From the NCBI RefSeq assembly GCF_032062135.1, contig NC_092859.1, positions 36,536,286 to 36,600,285 on the forward strand: a stretch of 64,000 nucleotides of DNA, given 5' to 3'. The position numbers were made by a program, and so were the translations under genes. The first letter of the stretch is position 1, and each line of letters opens with the position of its first letter. Below are positions 12,177 to 23,366 of the stretch, one piece after another. Source of the DNA: Pyxicephalus adspersus. Its lineage: Eukaryota > Chordata > Amphibia > Anura > Pyxicephalidae. Below the pieces are notes generated by a model. It saw nothing but the letters and a program-made list of their open reading frames with translations, was not told the DNA's origin and ran no database searches.

Positions 12177-13579
12177 CTTGACCTGAACCAAGGTGTGGTT
12201 GAAACCTGGTGGAATCTGGATAGACAACAGTGAGGCTTAAAGCTCTAAATTTAAAAAACACACAAGTTGTACAAAACTTACCAAACATTAGACCCCACTT
12301 TTCTTCGGGGAATTTGCCATATTTGAGATGCAGGACCCACACCTACTATTTAATACTGTGCCAATATAGGCACAGGTACTAACTGATCACAGTATATTAG
12401 AAACAGGTGATAACACATGGAGCTTTGTTGGTTAGCTTTATAGTTTCCTGTGGATCTTTCTTGATCCCTGCCCCATACTCTTTTCTTCCTCAGTGAGGAT
12501 GCCCACTTCACTTTGTAGGTGGAGAGGAGAGGAAAAAATCATAATCATCAAATATCAAAATATGGAGAAATCTACCAGCACAATCATGTCACTAGCGGCT
12601 TTCACTAGTGGTTAAATGTATGTCCTTTTTCAACCTAACTTTGTAACTTGATTTGTATGTGTTAAAGACAATGGATTTCATTTGCTCAGTTGTCTTCCGA
12701 AAGGTTGATGGGCCAGTTTAAATGCTGATTTCAATGTTCAATTTAGGTAAAAAGTCAGCAGGGTATAATTTCTGTAGGACATTCTGTAATTATAAATAAA
12801 GAGTTGGAATAAAAAACCTCACTGTACCTCTGTATCACCTTCAGCGGGCTCAGGACCCATACTGTGTGCACAATGAATCATTAGAGCTGCCAACACAATA
12901 GACTCTATTCAGGGTAAAGGACTTGGTGGTGTTAGGAGAGGAATCAGCTTTATTTAAATGAATGGGAGTACAGTTTTAGGCTGTGTGGAGCAACACTGTT
13001 CCAGCACATGGGACAAGGGCCATTATTCACGAAGACACACAGAAAAAATCACACTCAGATGTGTTGAAAATCATTAAAAAAATGTCCAATGCCTATAGAT
13101 GATGGATGGGGGTTAGATGGTGGATAGGTATGAGTTTTTTTTAGGTCTTATCATTGTTAGAAGGAACACTGCACTTAAGACCTAAAGAAAACCTGTGCTG
13201 GGCACATATACCTACCTTTTTTTGCTATCTCACCTGTCTGTTTAGGTGCCAGGTGAAAGTACTTTTAGGTTTGGAAGAGCATGCACTTCAACTACTTATA
13301 ATTTTCTTATTGTTTTTTTAGTGTCCAATCTTTTTGTTAAATGTTTTATTTATTTTGTAAAGAATGAAAGAAATGGTTCTGAAAGGTGTAAAATCCAAAC
13401 TCCCAGGTTGACAGGACCATATTTGGAATTATTAAGGGAAATCTCACTGTTGTAATATGCAAAACTAATTAGATGCCAGGGGCTAACTCTGCCAACTAGG
13501 ACCCACCATTTATAATAATATATATAATATTCACATTTTGGTAAACAGAAAGAAACACTGCAGCCTATAAATAAATAAA
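12177..13579. other. Spacer, no gene seen
   Basis: Mixed AT-rich DNA with short T runs near 13134-13143. No gene, repeat family or compelling regulatory motif was recognised. Confidence 0.5.
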
Positions 13580-14310
13580 GTACTTCTCAGTGACTAAGGT
13601 CTATGCAGATAACCTGCCTGGGGTCACAATGCTAAAACATGGTGACAACTACAATTACGCGCTTCAGCGCCAATCACAGAGCTAAAGAAAGAGCTGTAGT
13701 TCTGTTCTCGTATCAAGCTCTCCTCTAAATGTGGAAACACAGTTGGAGCACTCCCGGGGCTAGATCTAGAAGACCTCAGTCACTGTACATTGTTAGTAAA
13801 TGTTTTCAATTAAACTGAAAAAATTCTGTCCACTTGTGAATGTTGTTTTTGGCTCGAGAGGCATTACAGTGCAGTAATAAAAACAGAGATATTACTTCCA
13901 CCAAAACGTTAAACAGCGAAGGTTTTCATTTCATTAGAAGACAACAACAAGTCATGTTCTCTGGCTTGTTGTATAAGCTGACTCTACGCCCAGCGCTCAC
14001 AATAAACTAATCACTCTGCCATAATCACAGGGAGGGGAATTAAAAACGTTACAGAGTTTATTTTCTGCTCTTCCATGAATTTTTGTAAAATGACAAATTC
14101 TGCACAGCTGCCAGATGTTATCATCCATAAAGTTTTTATGCAAGACGTATTTTCTTCTATTTTCTTGACAAGCGGTGCAGGATGGCTGAGAGTTCTCATA
14201 TGCTTTGCTGTTGGGAGGGTGCAGCTTTGGATCCACCTGGACACCATAGATGTCATTGTCAGGCTTACTAGGACAGTAATTGTACTTTAGTGTATTGTTT
14301 GAGAACATCT
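13580..14310. other. Candidate conserved non-coding element
   Basis: A long non-repetitive block with CpGs (ACGCGCTTCAGCGCCAATCA at 13657 includes a CCAAT box), CCACCAAAACGTTAAACAGCG near 13898 and AATTATTACTG-like AT cores on both sides. Overlapping frames on the two strands at 13997-14308 (up to 103 codons) lack domains and splice context. Such stop-poor stretches are common in conserved non-coding DNA. Enhancer role inferred. Confidence 0.45.
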
Positions 14311-15150
14311 AAAATAACAAGTATTTCCCTGAAATACGCCTTGTGTTTCTACAGTCCATCAGTCAGAAAGAATAAATGCACTTTAGACGTGCCATAGCTC
14401 CTTCATAGGCAGGCAATACAAAAAAAATTGTAACCTTTATCTTGTTGAACTCATTGGGAACTCTACTGAAGTAAAACACTTGTAGTGGCTTTAATAAATT
14501 GTTGTTTAATGCTTCACTATTGTCATTGTTTAAAAAGTGGGTTTGCAAAGTCACTTAGCATATACTAGTCTATACGTGTCTTTAGGTGAACCTTCTTTTT
14601 AGATGGGCTAGAGGGAGACCTCACTGTTGGGATGCTAGGGATCTGTAACCACCACATAGTAACACCACTGTGCCCCATTCAAGCTAAAACAGAATGTCAT
14701 CCTCTAATGTTTGTAGGTTGAATCAGTTGAAGTTCTACGACTTTTTCCCCCAGTTGAAGTTTAGCAAACTGTTTCGTCATTATCACAAAGAACAAACGTA
14801 GACGACCTAAAACACTGCACAATTCACTGTTCTCAAGTTCTGTGAGAATTTCATTCTTTTCTACCAAGCTGAACTTTTCTTGACTCAATCGTAATTTATT
14901 CTGAAAGCTCCCCCAATGGAATTAACCTTCTCTTCCTGAGAAACCTGTGTCAAGTTGATCAGAAATGGGAAACACTTTGATGATAGAACTCAATGTTAAA
15001 TAATTTATTAGCTACATGGTATCACACTGGTATTCCTTCTCATATATATTCTCCTTAACCCCTTCACTGTCATTTTGACAGCCTGTCATTTATTTGTTAT
15101 CATCTGTTCACTGCTAAATAGATTGCTCATTGGTTATGATTGAAGGACAA
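14311..15150. other. Spacer, no gene seen
   Basis: Mixed sequence. TTAACCCCTTCACTGTCA near 15056 resembles a word frequent in frog repeats, but no element boundaries are visible. Confidence 0.45.
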
Positions 15151-17145
15151 TATTATGCAAAAGCAAGGCTTTTATTGCTAACTTAGTTAGCAAATCTTCT
15201 ACATGGGCTGTTGAACACCTTTGGGATGGCCCCAGTTATATTGAATTTATGGTGTAAGCAGACTACATAAATACTACTAGTACTTGTTCCTACGTCTAAT
15301 GTATATGTTTCAGATCTGACGTGTATGTCTGGAAAAATATTGCATCTCTAGAATCTATGCACTTCCCCAGTGTTTTTTTTTCCAAAATAATTGTGTATCA
15401 AACCCAGTGACAGCTCCTAATGTCTTGCATTGATCTGACAACACTGCCTCCGCAGCAGTGAAATATACTTTAAGGGGTCTATTTATAAAGCTGTGAATCC
15501 AACATTTCTCAGGAACAATTTCTAATGGAGAAACAATTACTTGCATTACAACACATGGACCTGGAAGATTCTCCACCAAGGAATGTTTTAGTAAATATGA
15601 AATTCACCGCTCTATAAATAGAACCCAATTGCTTAACATCACTTAACATATCGATGTTATGAACATGAAGAAATACAGAAAATCTATATTAAAAATGTAT
15701 GATTTTCTATGTTTCAATAGGAACACCCCAAAACTAGTTAAAACATTTCTGAGCTGCAACAACATAATAAAGGCAATTCATATGCACATATAATAATGCT
15801 GAAATAGCACATATCAAGGTGTTAAAAACAGCATTAATTCAAGCTTATTGTATTGGCTTAGCATGTGCCTCTTCCCCAAGAGTGTGAGCACATCATTATA
15901 CATATATATTGGATGTTATAGAGCAGTGGATGTAATTTACATGTGCTGAATGTATTAATCGATGCAAGATATATAACCCACCCTCTGTGCACAATGTGTT
16001 AAAGTGCCCAAGATGTGATGCTGCCATGGCCTGCTGCAGGGGAAGGCACAGGATTCCTGGCAACTGGTTGGCACTTTCTCAGTTTGTTGCTTATTTGTAT
16101 TAACACTTTTCAATTCACTGCACTGCTCAGTAAACAGCTTGTGGCAGTTTGATGTTTGTTAATGAACTGTCAATAAAACACATGGGAAAAAAGGAGGGGT
16201 GGTGGAATTATCAGGGCTGTGTTCTGTTGTATTCCCTCGCTTTCACTTCTGTTGTAATGCTGTTCTGTGATTGGCTAGGGTTGCATTGGGTCAAGTGGTG
16301 GCAAGTTCATAGCTCTATGAGACATAAAGGGTGTGACAAGGTAGGTCCCACTAAAATACAGGGAAGGTAAGGCCTGGCTTTATAATACAGAAAATAATGA
16401 TGATATTTAGCTTTTCCCTTAGGAAAGTGTTAATTACATGTCACCAGATCATGGCTAGTTCTCTTTTTAGCCCTTGGCCCTCTCAGCAATTTCTAAACTT
16501 TATTCCTAGAGAGAGCACAGTCAGTTCAGTAATTCATTTTTTCTTCCAGCCATTTCTGTAGTTCATTGTTCCCTCTGCTTCCATTAATCTGTACTCTGGA
16601 GATCTGAGAACCACTGCTTGTGATGTAGGAATTATATTCCCAAACACGCCCACCTTCCATGCTGTCTCCTGCTTATAGAAAGCCCAATGTTCAACACATG
16701 CTATTACAACACAATCTTCTATAGTCGCCTATATATTTTCAACCATGCTTTGTAAGTTTAAATGTCATTGGTGATACAAGAAACAGATAAAATGTAAACA
16801 GCATAGGTTTTAGTAAGGACAATCATGGGGACCCTATGAGACCCTCTAGCATACAGAAAATGCAGATGATGAGTAATTTAGCAAACATTTCTTCTTCAGC
16901 ACAGTTGCAATGATTACAAATAAGTTTTTGTAGCTCACTTTGTTTGTTGCATTACATACTTCCATATCAGAGCTCTATAAATACAAATGTAAAAAAAGCA
17001 CCTGTAACAAGGATATAGCTTCCATTTACAGCCTAATAGGACCACAAAGGAGGAGTACAAACACGGCTTGGGGCCCAGAAATTACCACATTGACATATAG
17101 TTTACTTCTTGACACATGACAAAGAAACACTGGTGGAGTTGTTTA
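15151..17145. other. Spacer, no gene seen
   Basis: Two kilobases of AT-rich DNA. TGAACACCTTTGGGATG at 15212-15228 resembles the part of Tc1-like transposase DNA coding for the E-H-L-W region after the SPD motif, but no flanking match follows and it may be chance. Nothing else can be supported. Confidence 0.4.
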
Positions 17146-17545
17146 CAGGAGAGAGTGACAACACTCATTAACAGGCACTTGTAAATGGTTTCAAAGGCAA
17201 TTGTTAACAATCTCGAACAAAAGACAAGCACTCAATTCTCAGGACACAAAGTCACACAGGGCCCTGCTGAGAGGCCGCTGCTGAATATCCATTTCTCTAA
17301 GATCCTAAAGACGTGTACTCCAGTCCGTGTGTGTATGTGTGTTTGCGTGTGTGTGAGATCGCCTGGAGAGGCACAAATAATGACTGCCTTTGGCACGGGT
17401 AATTGCTTCCACTATCTTAAGGCTGCGTCTTTTTTCATCTAGAGGCCCTTGTGCTTTGCTGAAGTGGTTAATGAGCCACCAAGCGCTGAAGAGGCAATAA
17501 TATCTTGTATTTATAAACCAATTCACTTCAATTATCCTACAGGCT
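17146..17545. other. Candidate conserved non-coding element with internal GT repeat
   Basis: A dense, non-repetitive 400-bp block with paired AT cores (AACAATCTCGAAC at 17206, TTAATGAGCC at 17468, TTCAATTATCC at 17527). An imperfect (GT)n tract at 17325-17356 sits in the middle. Its sequence complexity is among the highest in the window. No exon is seen in either strand. Enhancer role inferred. Confidence 0.5.
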
Positions 17546-18055
17546 CCTTTATGAAGCCTATTCTGGGGTGAAAAAACATCTCAGGAAGACCAGTGAAGGC
17601 AAGGTTCAGAGGACATACAACACACTGGATTCTGGGTCTTTTTGCTGACCATAAGCTTTGTTAAATTAGGGCCTTTTATATCAGTCCAAGCCCCACTTAG
17701 GGTACCATTCATTATAACTTTATCCAGGCTTTTGAAAATGAATAGTTTGATCAGAAATGTAACCCATATAGACCAATCAGAATGTGCTTTGCAAGTTCAG
17801 GAGCTGCACATGATGGCATATCTATTGGTTGGCAAAATGCAATGTTCTACATACTATACTATATACTGTACATAGCGATACACTGATGCTTTACATTTAG
17901 AATTTACAGAGAATAATATATATAAATATCTTAGGCTTTAAAGGATTCACTGCGTTGAATTAAGAATTGTACAATGCCAGTGTTTTCTTGGAAGAGCTCC
18001 TCTCTCAACGTGACTCCCCTGATGCTATAAGCAACCATGGCCCTAACATTACAAA
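17546..18055. other. Spacer, no gene seen
   Basis: AT-rich DNA with a chance frame at 17642-17875. No supported feature. Confidence 0.5.
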
Positions 18056-18247
18056 TGTTTTAGCTATATAATCCTGCACTACTCTGCCCAGAGGCCGCTG
18101 ATAGCTCTTCAGATTAATTTGCTTCCCCACACCTTGGTTTTTGTGAGGCACTTGACAGAGGTCATAATCGCTTGCCCAATAATTGCCTTGGTATTAATGA
18201 ACTTTTAGTAAATCACCCCAAGTAGGTTGTTCTTGCATTTTGACATG
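18056..18247. other. Candidate conserved non-coding element
   Basis: A short non-repetitive block holding CAGATTAATTTGC (18110), CCCAATAATTGCC (18175) and GGTATTAATGAAC (18190). These three homeodomain-type AT cores lie within about 90 bases. Conservation untested. Confidence 0.4.
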
Positions 18248-18336
18248 AGATTGTAAATTACATTAAGGTTTTTACAAAACTATATATTTATTTTCTCTTT
18301 GAATTCCTACAGACTATGTTGGCACTATATAAAAGA
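18248..18336 (+). repeat. Degenerate L2/SINE-type tail
   Basis: The end ATGTTGGCACTATATAAAA (18316-18334) matches the tail at 8433-8453, and GATTGTAA about 70 bases upstream corresponds to its ATTGTAAGCTC start. The centre is too diverged to align by eye. Confidence 0.45.
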
Positions 18337-18645
18337 TGATTTCAAGTCAGCAGAAAGGTGGAGTGGTGTACAATGCCAGGGAAATGAGAAAACATGAATG
18401 CCCCCTTTTCTTTTCTTTTTTTTGAAAATGACATATGGAAGTAGAATTGCTTTTGAGCCACTGGCTGGGACTAGCATAGGATGACAAAGGGAACCTTCCC
18501 TGTTTTGCAATCTGTTTATACAATTCCTATTAATGGTTCTCAGTATGTCGTGTGTGTGTGTGTCTTGAACAAGGGAGTCTGGGCTCCTTCAGCTCATGTA
18601 TATTTGATACCAGTCTCCTGCTTAATCTGATAAAGTGCTCTTTGC
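18337..18645. other. Spacer with (GT)n
   Basis: Contains a short GT microsatellite at 18548-18563. No gene. Confidence 0.5.
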
Positions 18646-18790
18646 CTGTGGTGTCTTACAATAAGCCGACTGCATTAGTGCCGGGAAAAATCAATATCGA
18701 TTTATAATTTACCATCGCAAAAACCTATCACTTTTTATGACCCTGCATCCAGACTCATTAATATTACATTAAATGCTGCCTCTACCCACA
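18646..18790. other. Candidate conserved non-coding element
   Basis: A non-repetitive AT-rich stretch with CpGs and TAAT-type cores (CAATATCGATTTATAATTT near 18692, CTCATTAATATTACATT near 18754). Predicted on texture alone. Confidence 0.35.
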
Positions 18791-20395
18791 GTGCAACTGG
18801 GCATCTGGAGAACAATAAAACAAGAGGATTTGGTGTCCCAGGTGTGGTGAAACCTATGTATTAGAAGAGGGTTTCACTCTATTGGAAAATGGGCAGACAA
18901 GATATGGGTGACTGCACTCTGGCCTGTTGTCTGCTCTACAGTTCCCCCAGTCTGAGTATGTATTATAAACCTTGTTTTAGCTAAAGTTGGATCTGTTTTT
19001 TTTTAGCCTACAGATGCTAAGGGCCTATTGCATGTATAAAGCTGGTCCTATTCTTTAGGCTAATCATGTGTTCTCATACTACTCCAACCATTTAAACATT
19101 TTTTGGGTCATGGTGAGAGGGAGAGCATCTGAGACGGTGTATTCTAAATGCACATGAATTAAACACTGCTATCCAATTTTTGACCAACACAGTAACTTCT
19201 GTAAGGCTACTATACACAGTGTTCAGAATTATTTACTTTACACAATTGTTTATAATAAAAGGAAAAATATATGACACATTTCGGGGGTTAAGGGCGGTCC
19301 CCGTTCATGTGGGTTTATTTAAGAAAGTTGGATGCACTCAGTGGGGGATTACCTTAATGATCTCTTACGGTGCAGTGGCCAGCAAGAAAGTTCAATATTG
19401 GATGTATCCCAGTTTAAGTAAACACAGCTAAATAACTTTTTGATACAATTGTATATATTTATGTTTTTAGGTGAGTGTTAAAAGAAAGTTATATATAAAA
19501 ATATAATATATATTCCAGAATAATGTTTTGCTTGTTAGAAGCACAGTATTATAGCACACCAGCCTATACACATGCATACACACCACTTTAATCTGATTTT
19601 AAACTCTTTCCAGAAAAAAATGTAGTATGAAAATAATAGCAATATTTATCTTGGCATGTCGACAAGACTTTTTATGTGTATTATTATTATTTTTCACTTC
19701 GTACCTCCTCGTAATAGTTTCCAGGAAATGTTTCTCCGAATATGTAGAAGCAGAGGAGAGGGATAGAGAGGAGAGAGGGCATTGCATGACGGGAGAAAGC
19801 AATAAGTCCAATACAGAGATGATATATTACGTTAAAAATTTACAAGATCATTAGTTCAAATATGTTGGCCCCGTGCAAGGAGCACCTCTGGTGTCTGCCA
19901 GACCCATATGTATTCTATACTAAACACATAGTAGTAAAGATTCTTTTAGGCAAAATCATCGGGGCTGTTTAATAAAGCCAAGTGATGATGTGTAAAAAGC
20001 ACAGCAATAATTTTGAATAGTAAGAGCTGTATAAAGTTTATTACAAGACCAATCTGGAAATGTAGCTAGTAAGGAGGTCAACCCATCCAGACAACAGGGT
20101 CAGATAGCAGATTTTGTTATGCAGGTCATAAATGTAATATATATGATCACCGTGGTAAATAGACTTCTTTCAGAGATTGATTTTTCCAGTATAAACAATT
20201 ATTTAAAAAAGTACAACCATTCTCAATAATAACTACAGAACCAATATTGATTGATACAGCATACTGTGCTTATCAAGCAAAAGAAAATTAAAAATATTTG
20301 CAATACCAAATTGTGCAATGAAGAAAAAAAAACATGAACATTTCAGATTATCATGACTTAATATGATTAAAAGAAAAGAGGTAGCAGGAAATTTG
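18791..20395. other. Spacer, no gene seen
   Basis: AT-rich DNA. A purine-rich run (GAGGAGAGGGATAGAGAGGA) lies at 19751-19770. The frame at 19627-19854 is hydrophobic by composition but lacks support as a gene. Confidence 0.5.
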
Positions 20396-21260
20396 GGCTT
20401 GTTTTTTGTTGTCCGCAGACAAGGCTGGCATCATTAATGGTTAAGTGTACTTGTGTTTTCTACGGATATTTATTGACATTACTCAGGGCTGAGTAAAAAG
20501 AATAAAGCAATCCGGCAATATTAAGCCGAAGGAAGGCTCCTGGAATTGGAAGGAGCTGTGTGTTATGTAGTGAGAGGATGTTCTGTGTGCATTCAGCATC
20601 CTCCGTGATTGGGGTTTTAAAAGATGCTCCAGTTCCTTGCCTGACTGACAGGCCCTATTGATTTTTTAGGCTCCTGCCGTCATCAGTCTTCAGCCTAGCA
20701 GTGCCCATATGCTGAGGTCAGGGCGAGCTGGAAAGGGGAGGGGGAGCGTAGAAGGCTGCCCCCCCCTCCTCCTCCACACATCCAAAAGTGAAGGGCCGCT
20801 GAAAGAAAATCAATCATGTCATAAGTGGGAAGCATCAAAAATGTTCCCCCTGTATGTGGAAGGCCCATCAGGCTGTCTCCACTCTGGAGCTGAGGTTAGG
20901 CACCTGTCAAATCAAGCTAGGTGAAAAGTATTAGATATGCCATTTAACCCCTGGGAGGGCTGGCAGAGCATAGGACGGTGTTTTTGCGCTGGCTATGACA
21001 AGCCTAGTATCCGCACTTCATTTCTGAGACAAGCCATTGCTTCGCTTCCCTGCTTCCTTCAGCCAGTCTCAAGAAGACACTGTACCGTGGCTGGGAACTC
21101 ATTATGGAGCAGAACTGAACACTTACCAGTCTGAGGAATGCTAACTTATGTTTGCCTTTATGCCCGTGCCCAAAAACACTGTCAAGACTTTTCATCAGCC
21201 TCTCCGATAAGCTGCAATCTGGTCATCAATTGTCGTTTACATTTAAAAGCTGGCCTCTTA
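20396..21260. other. Large candidate conserved non-coding element
   Basis: This 0.86-kb block is clearly richer in GC than its flanks and free of recognised repeats. It holds CATCATTAATGG (20430), TGACTGACAG (20642-20651, one base from the PBX-MEIS decamer) and a G-rich/C-rich pair (GGGGAGGGGG at 20735 and CCCCCCCCTCCTCCTCC at 20759) that could fold back. Frames at 20709-21134 show no domain. Enhancer role inferred. Confidence 0.45.
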
Positions 21261-22217
21261 CTTAGAGGCCCCTTGTAGTAAAGCGTCATATATTTATTTT
21301 GGGCTTTAGATAAAAGTTTTAAGATAAAACTTTATTATGACATTATTTACAAGGTTGATCTTTCCTATGTTATTTCAAGACACATCATAGTGATTTAAGG
21401 TTCCCAGACTACTTTTCCTGACTGAGGCAATCATCAAAGGCTGATTGCATATACATGTTAGCATGTACACTTATTCACATTACCCAAATACTAAATACAT
21501 ATCTTTGTGTGTGTCTGTGTCATTATGGATCCATGTGTGTTAAGCTGTTCGCTGTAAAGCATATAGTTTATCACAAGTAAAAGTAAACAAAATAAAAAAA
21601 TGACCCTTCCTCACAAAGTGTCATGCTAATGTATACATTCATGGGTTTAATGTACTGAGAGCTGGTAGGTTTGGTTTTTATTTTTGCCTTAGATTTTGTG
21701 GTATTTACTGGAATTTCAGTAAGCTTCAAGTCAGATGACCCTTTTCCAGTTAGAGAGACCTGTGCATTGTCACATAGCTTGCCATTCTGACCTCTTTCCT
21801 CCCCTTAATTGCTTCATTATATCACCAGGAGCCAAGAAAACTGAAGACTTTAAACTAGTCGTGCCAACAAAATTGGAGCAGAAAACACATTGTTCATGTA
21901 CCACTATGTAGTGTATTTTTCAAACATTTAGTAACTTTACACATGCAGAACAGGTAGTTTTAATAGTGAAAATGATTGAAATAAATGTAAAGCCACAGTC
22001 CACAATACACTGCAAGCACCTCAATGACCTTTCAAGGAAACAAGTCAATATTTGCATATTTTGTACACCCAAGTATTGTAGGCTGCTACACAGGCTTGTG
22101 CTATGACTAGGAAAGGGTATGTGACAGATCTTTGTCATGCTTCATAGGTATGGTTTTCACAGCAAATTTCAAAGATGTGAATCAAAAATGAAAAGTACAC
22201 TCATATGATATCGGACT
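21261..22217. other. Spacer, no gene seen
   Basis: AT-rich DNA. A perfect 9-bp inverted repeat (AAAGTTTTA at 21313, TAAAACTTT at 21325, 3-base spacer) is present but of no clear meaning. Confidence 0.5.
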
Positions 22218-22550
22218 TTTAGGCTAGGTACACATGTGCAATAATTGTCGTTAGAAAACGAACGACTAATGACAGATCAATGATTATGCACAATTATTTT
22301 GAACGATCGTATTGTGCACAATCCTGTACATGCTGTTATGATACGATCATTCAAATTTATTCCACCAATAATGTACACACGCTTCATACAGTCATTTGAA
22401 TGATGCAGGAAATGACATGTAAAGGAGAAAGTGTACTGCAGAACAATCCACTATCACTGAACCACCAAACACACAATAGATTGCGAACGATCATTGCCCA
22501 ATCAGATCTGCCGGGACGGTCGTTCGTTTCCAGCGACAATCCTCGTTCAA
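22218..22550 (+). mobile_element. Truncated, decayed copy of the CGAACGAT DNA transposon
   Basis: The left part (GTACACATGTGCAATAATTG, AGAAAACGAACGAC) aligns with the left terminus at 8538. A distal part (GGTCGTTCGTTTCCAGCGAC, 22519-22538) aligns with 8838-8857. The right terminal inverted repeat is missing and many CpGs have become TpG or CpA, so this copy is older than the one at 8538-8969. No coding capacity. Confidence 0.75.
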
Positions 22551-23319
22551 TTCTTGAGTTTTTGTTTAGCCCATATGTTTATTTTTTATCACTCAATAAG
22601 TCCTTCAAGCTAGTATTTGTGGTTTAGCAATAGTGTGGCTTTTTTTGTAGCATAACAACCTTATATAAAGCACATGCTGTGCATAGCTGCTGAACCCGGT
22701 AAAACAAAATTGTTGATGGCAACCACTGTTGCAGCAGCCTATGTGCAAAAAAAAGACAAAAGGCTGAGTTACGTATCAGGTTTTTCAACCAATGGTAGAT
22801 TAAAAAATAAGGACCCTGGTTCCTACACAAACCTTTTTCATCCTACAGATTTTTTGCACACCAGGCCTAGTATACTGAAATAGGTAAAAATGCTATATAG
22901 GAAAAACAATTATAGAAAACTTAGGTGGTGCTTGAGTATTGCCTCTGCATTTTTTAGATGGCATTATACTGTGGAATAACACAAAACAGAGTCTCAGAGC
23001 ACCCCATTTGTCAAAATACAACCAAGGCAGGCTAGCATAAATGTGCAATCAGCAGGTGTGAGTTCAATGATGTGAGATTCTCCTCAGAACTACAGGCAAC
23101 TTTTGTGGAAACCAGGCGCTTATTTTAAAATAGATCTTGTATGAAAATGTATGAAAGGTATTGACCTAGATTTTGTCACACGGGTGAAAACTTTTCCTCA
23201 GCCAAAAATGAAAAGACTTCCGAAATCCAAACTTAAATTTGGAATACATTGGTGAACACCAAAACGTAACTAGGCCTGGCCCAGATTCATTCTGCTACTG
23301 ACAGCCATCTTGGGTTTCA
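22551..23319. other. Spacer, no gene seen
   Basis: Mixed AT-rich sequence with short frames on both strands at 22624-22883. Nothing supported. Confidence 0.5.
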
Positions 23320-23366
23320 TATATACATATATATAATATATATTATATATATTTATATATGTATAA
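23320..23366. repeat. (AT)n-type palindromic microsatellite
   Basis: An imperfect AT tract, largely self-complementary (ATATATACATATATATAA ... TTATATATGTATA). It could extrude as a cruciform. Confidence 0.85.

Noticed and set aside
12157..12240. Possible fourth Tc1-like copy beside the AT repeat
   Set aside because: Similarity to the terminus lasts only about 20 bases.
15212..15228. Short word resembling Tc1 transposase DNA
   Set aside because: Only 17 bases match, with no flanking agreement.
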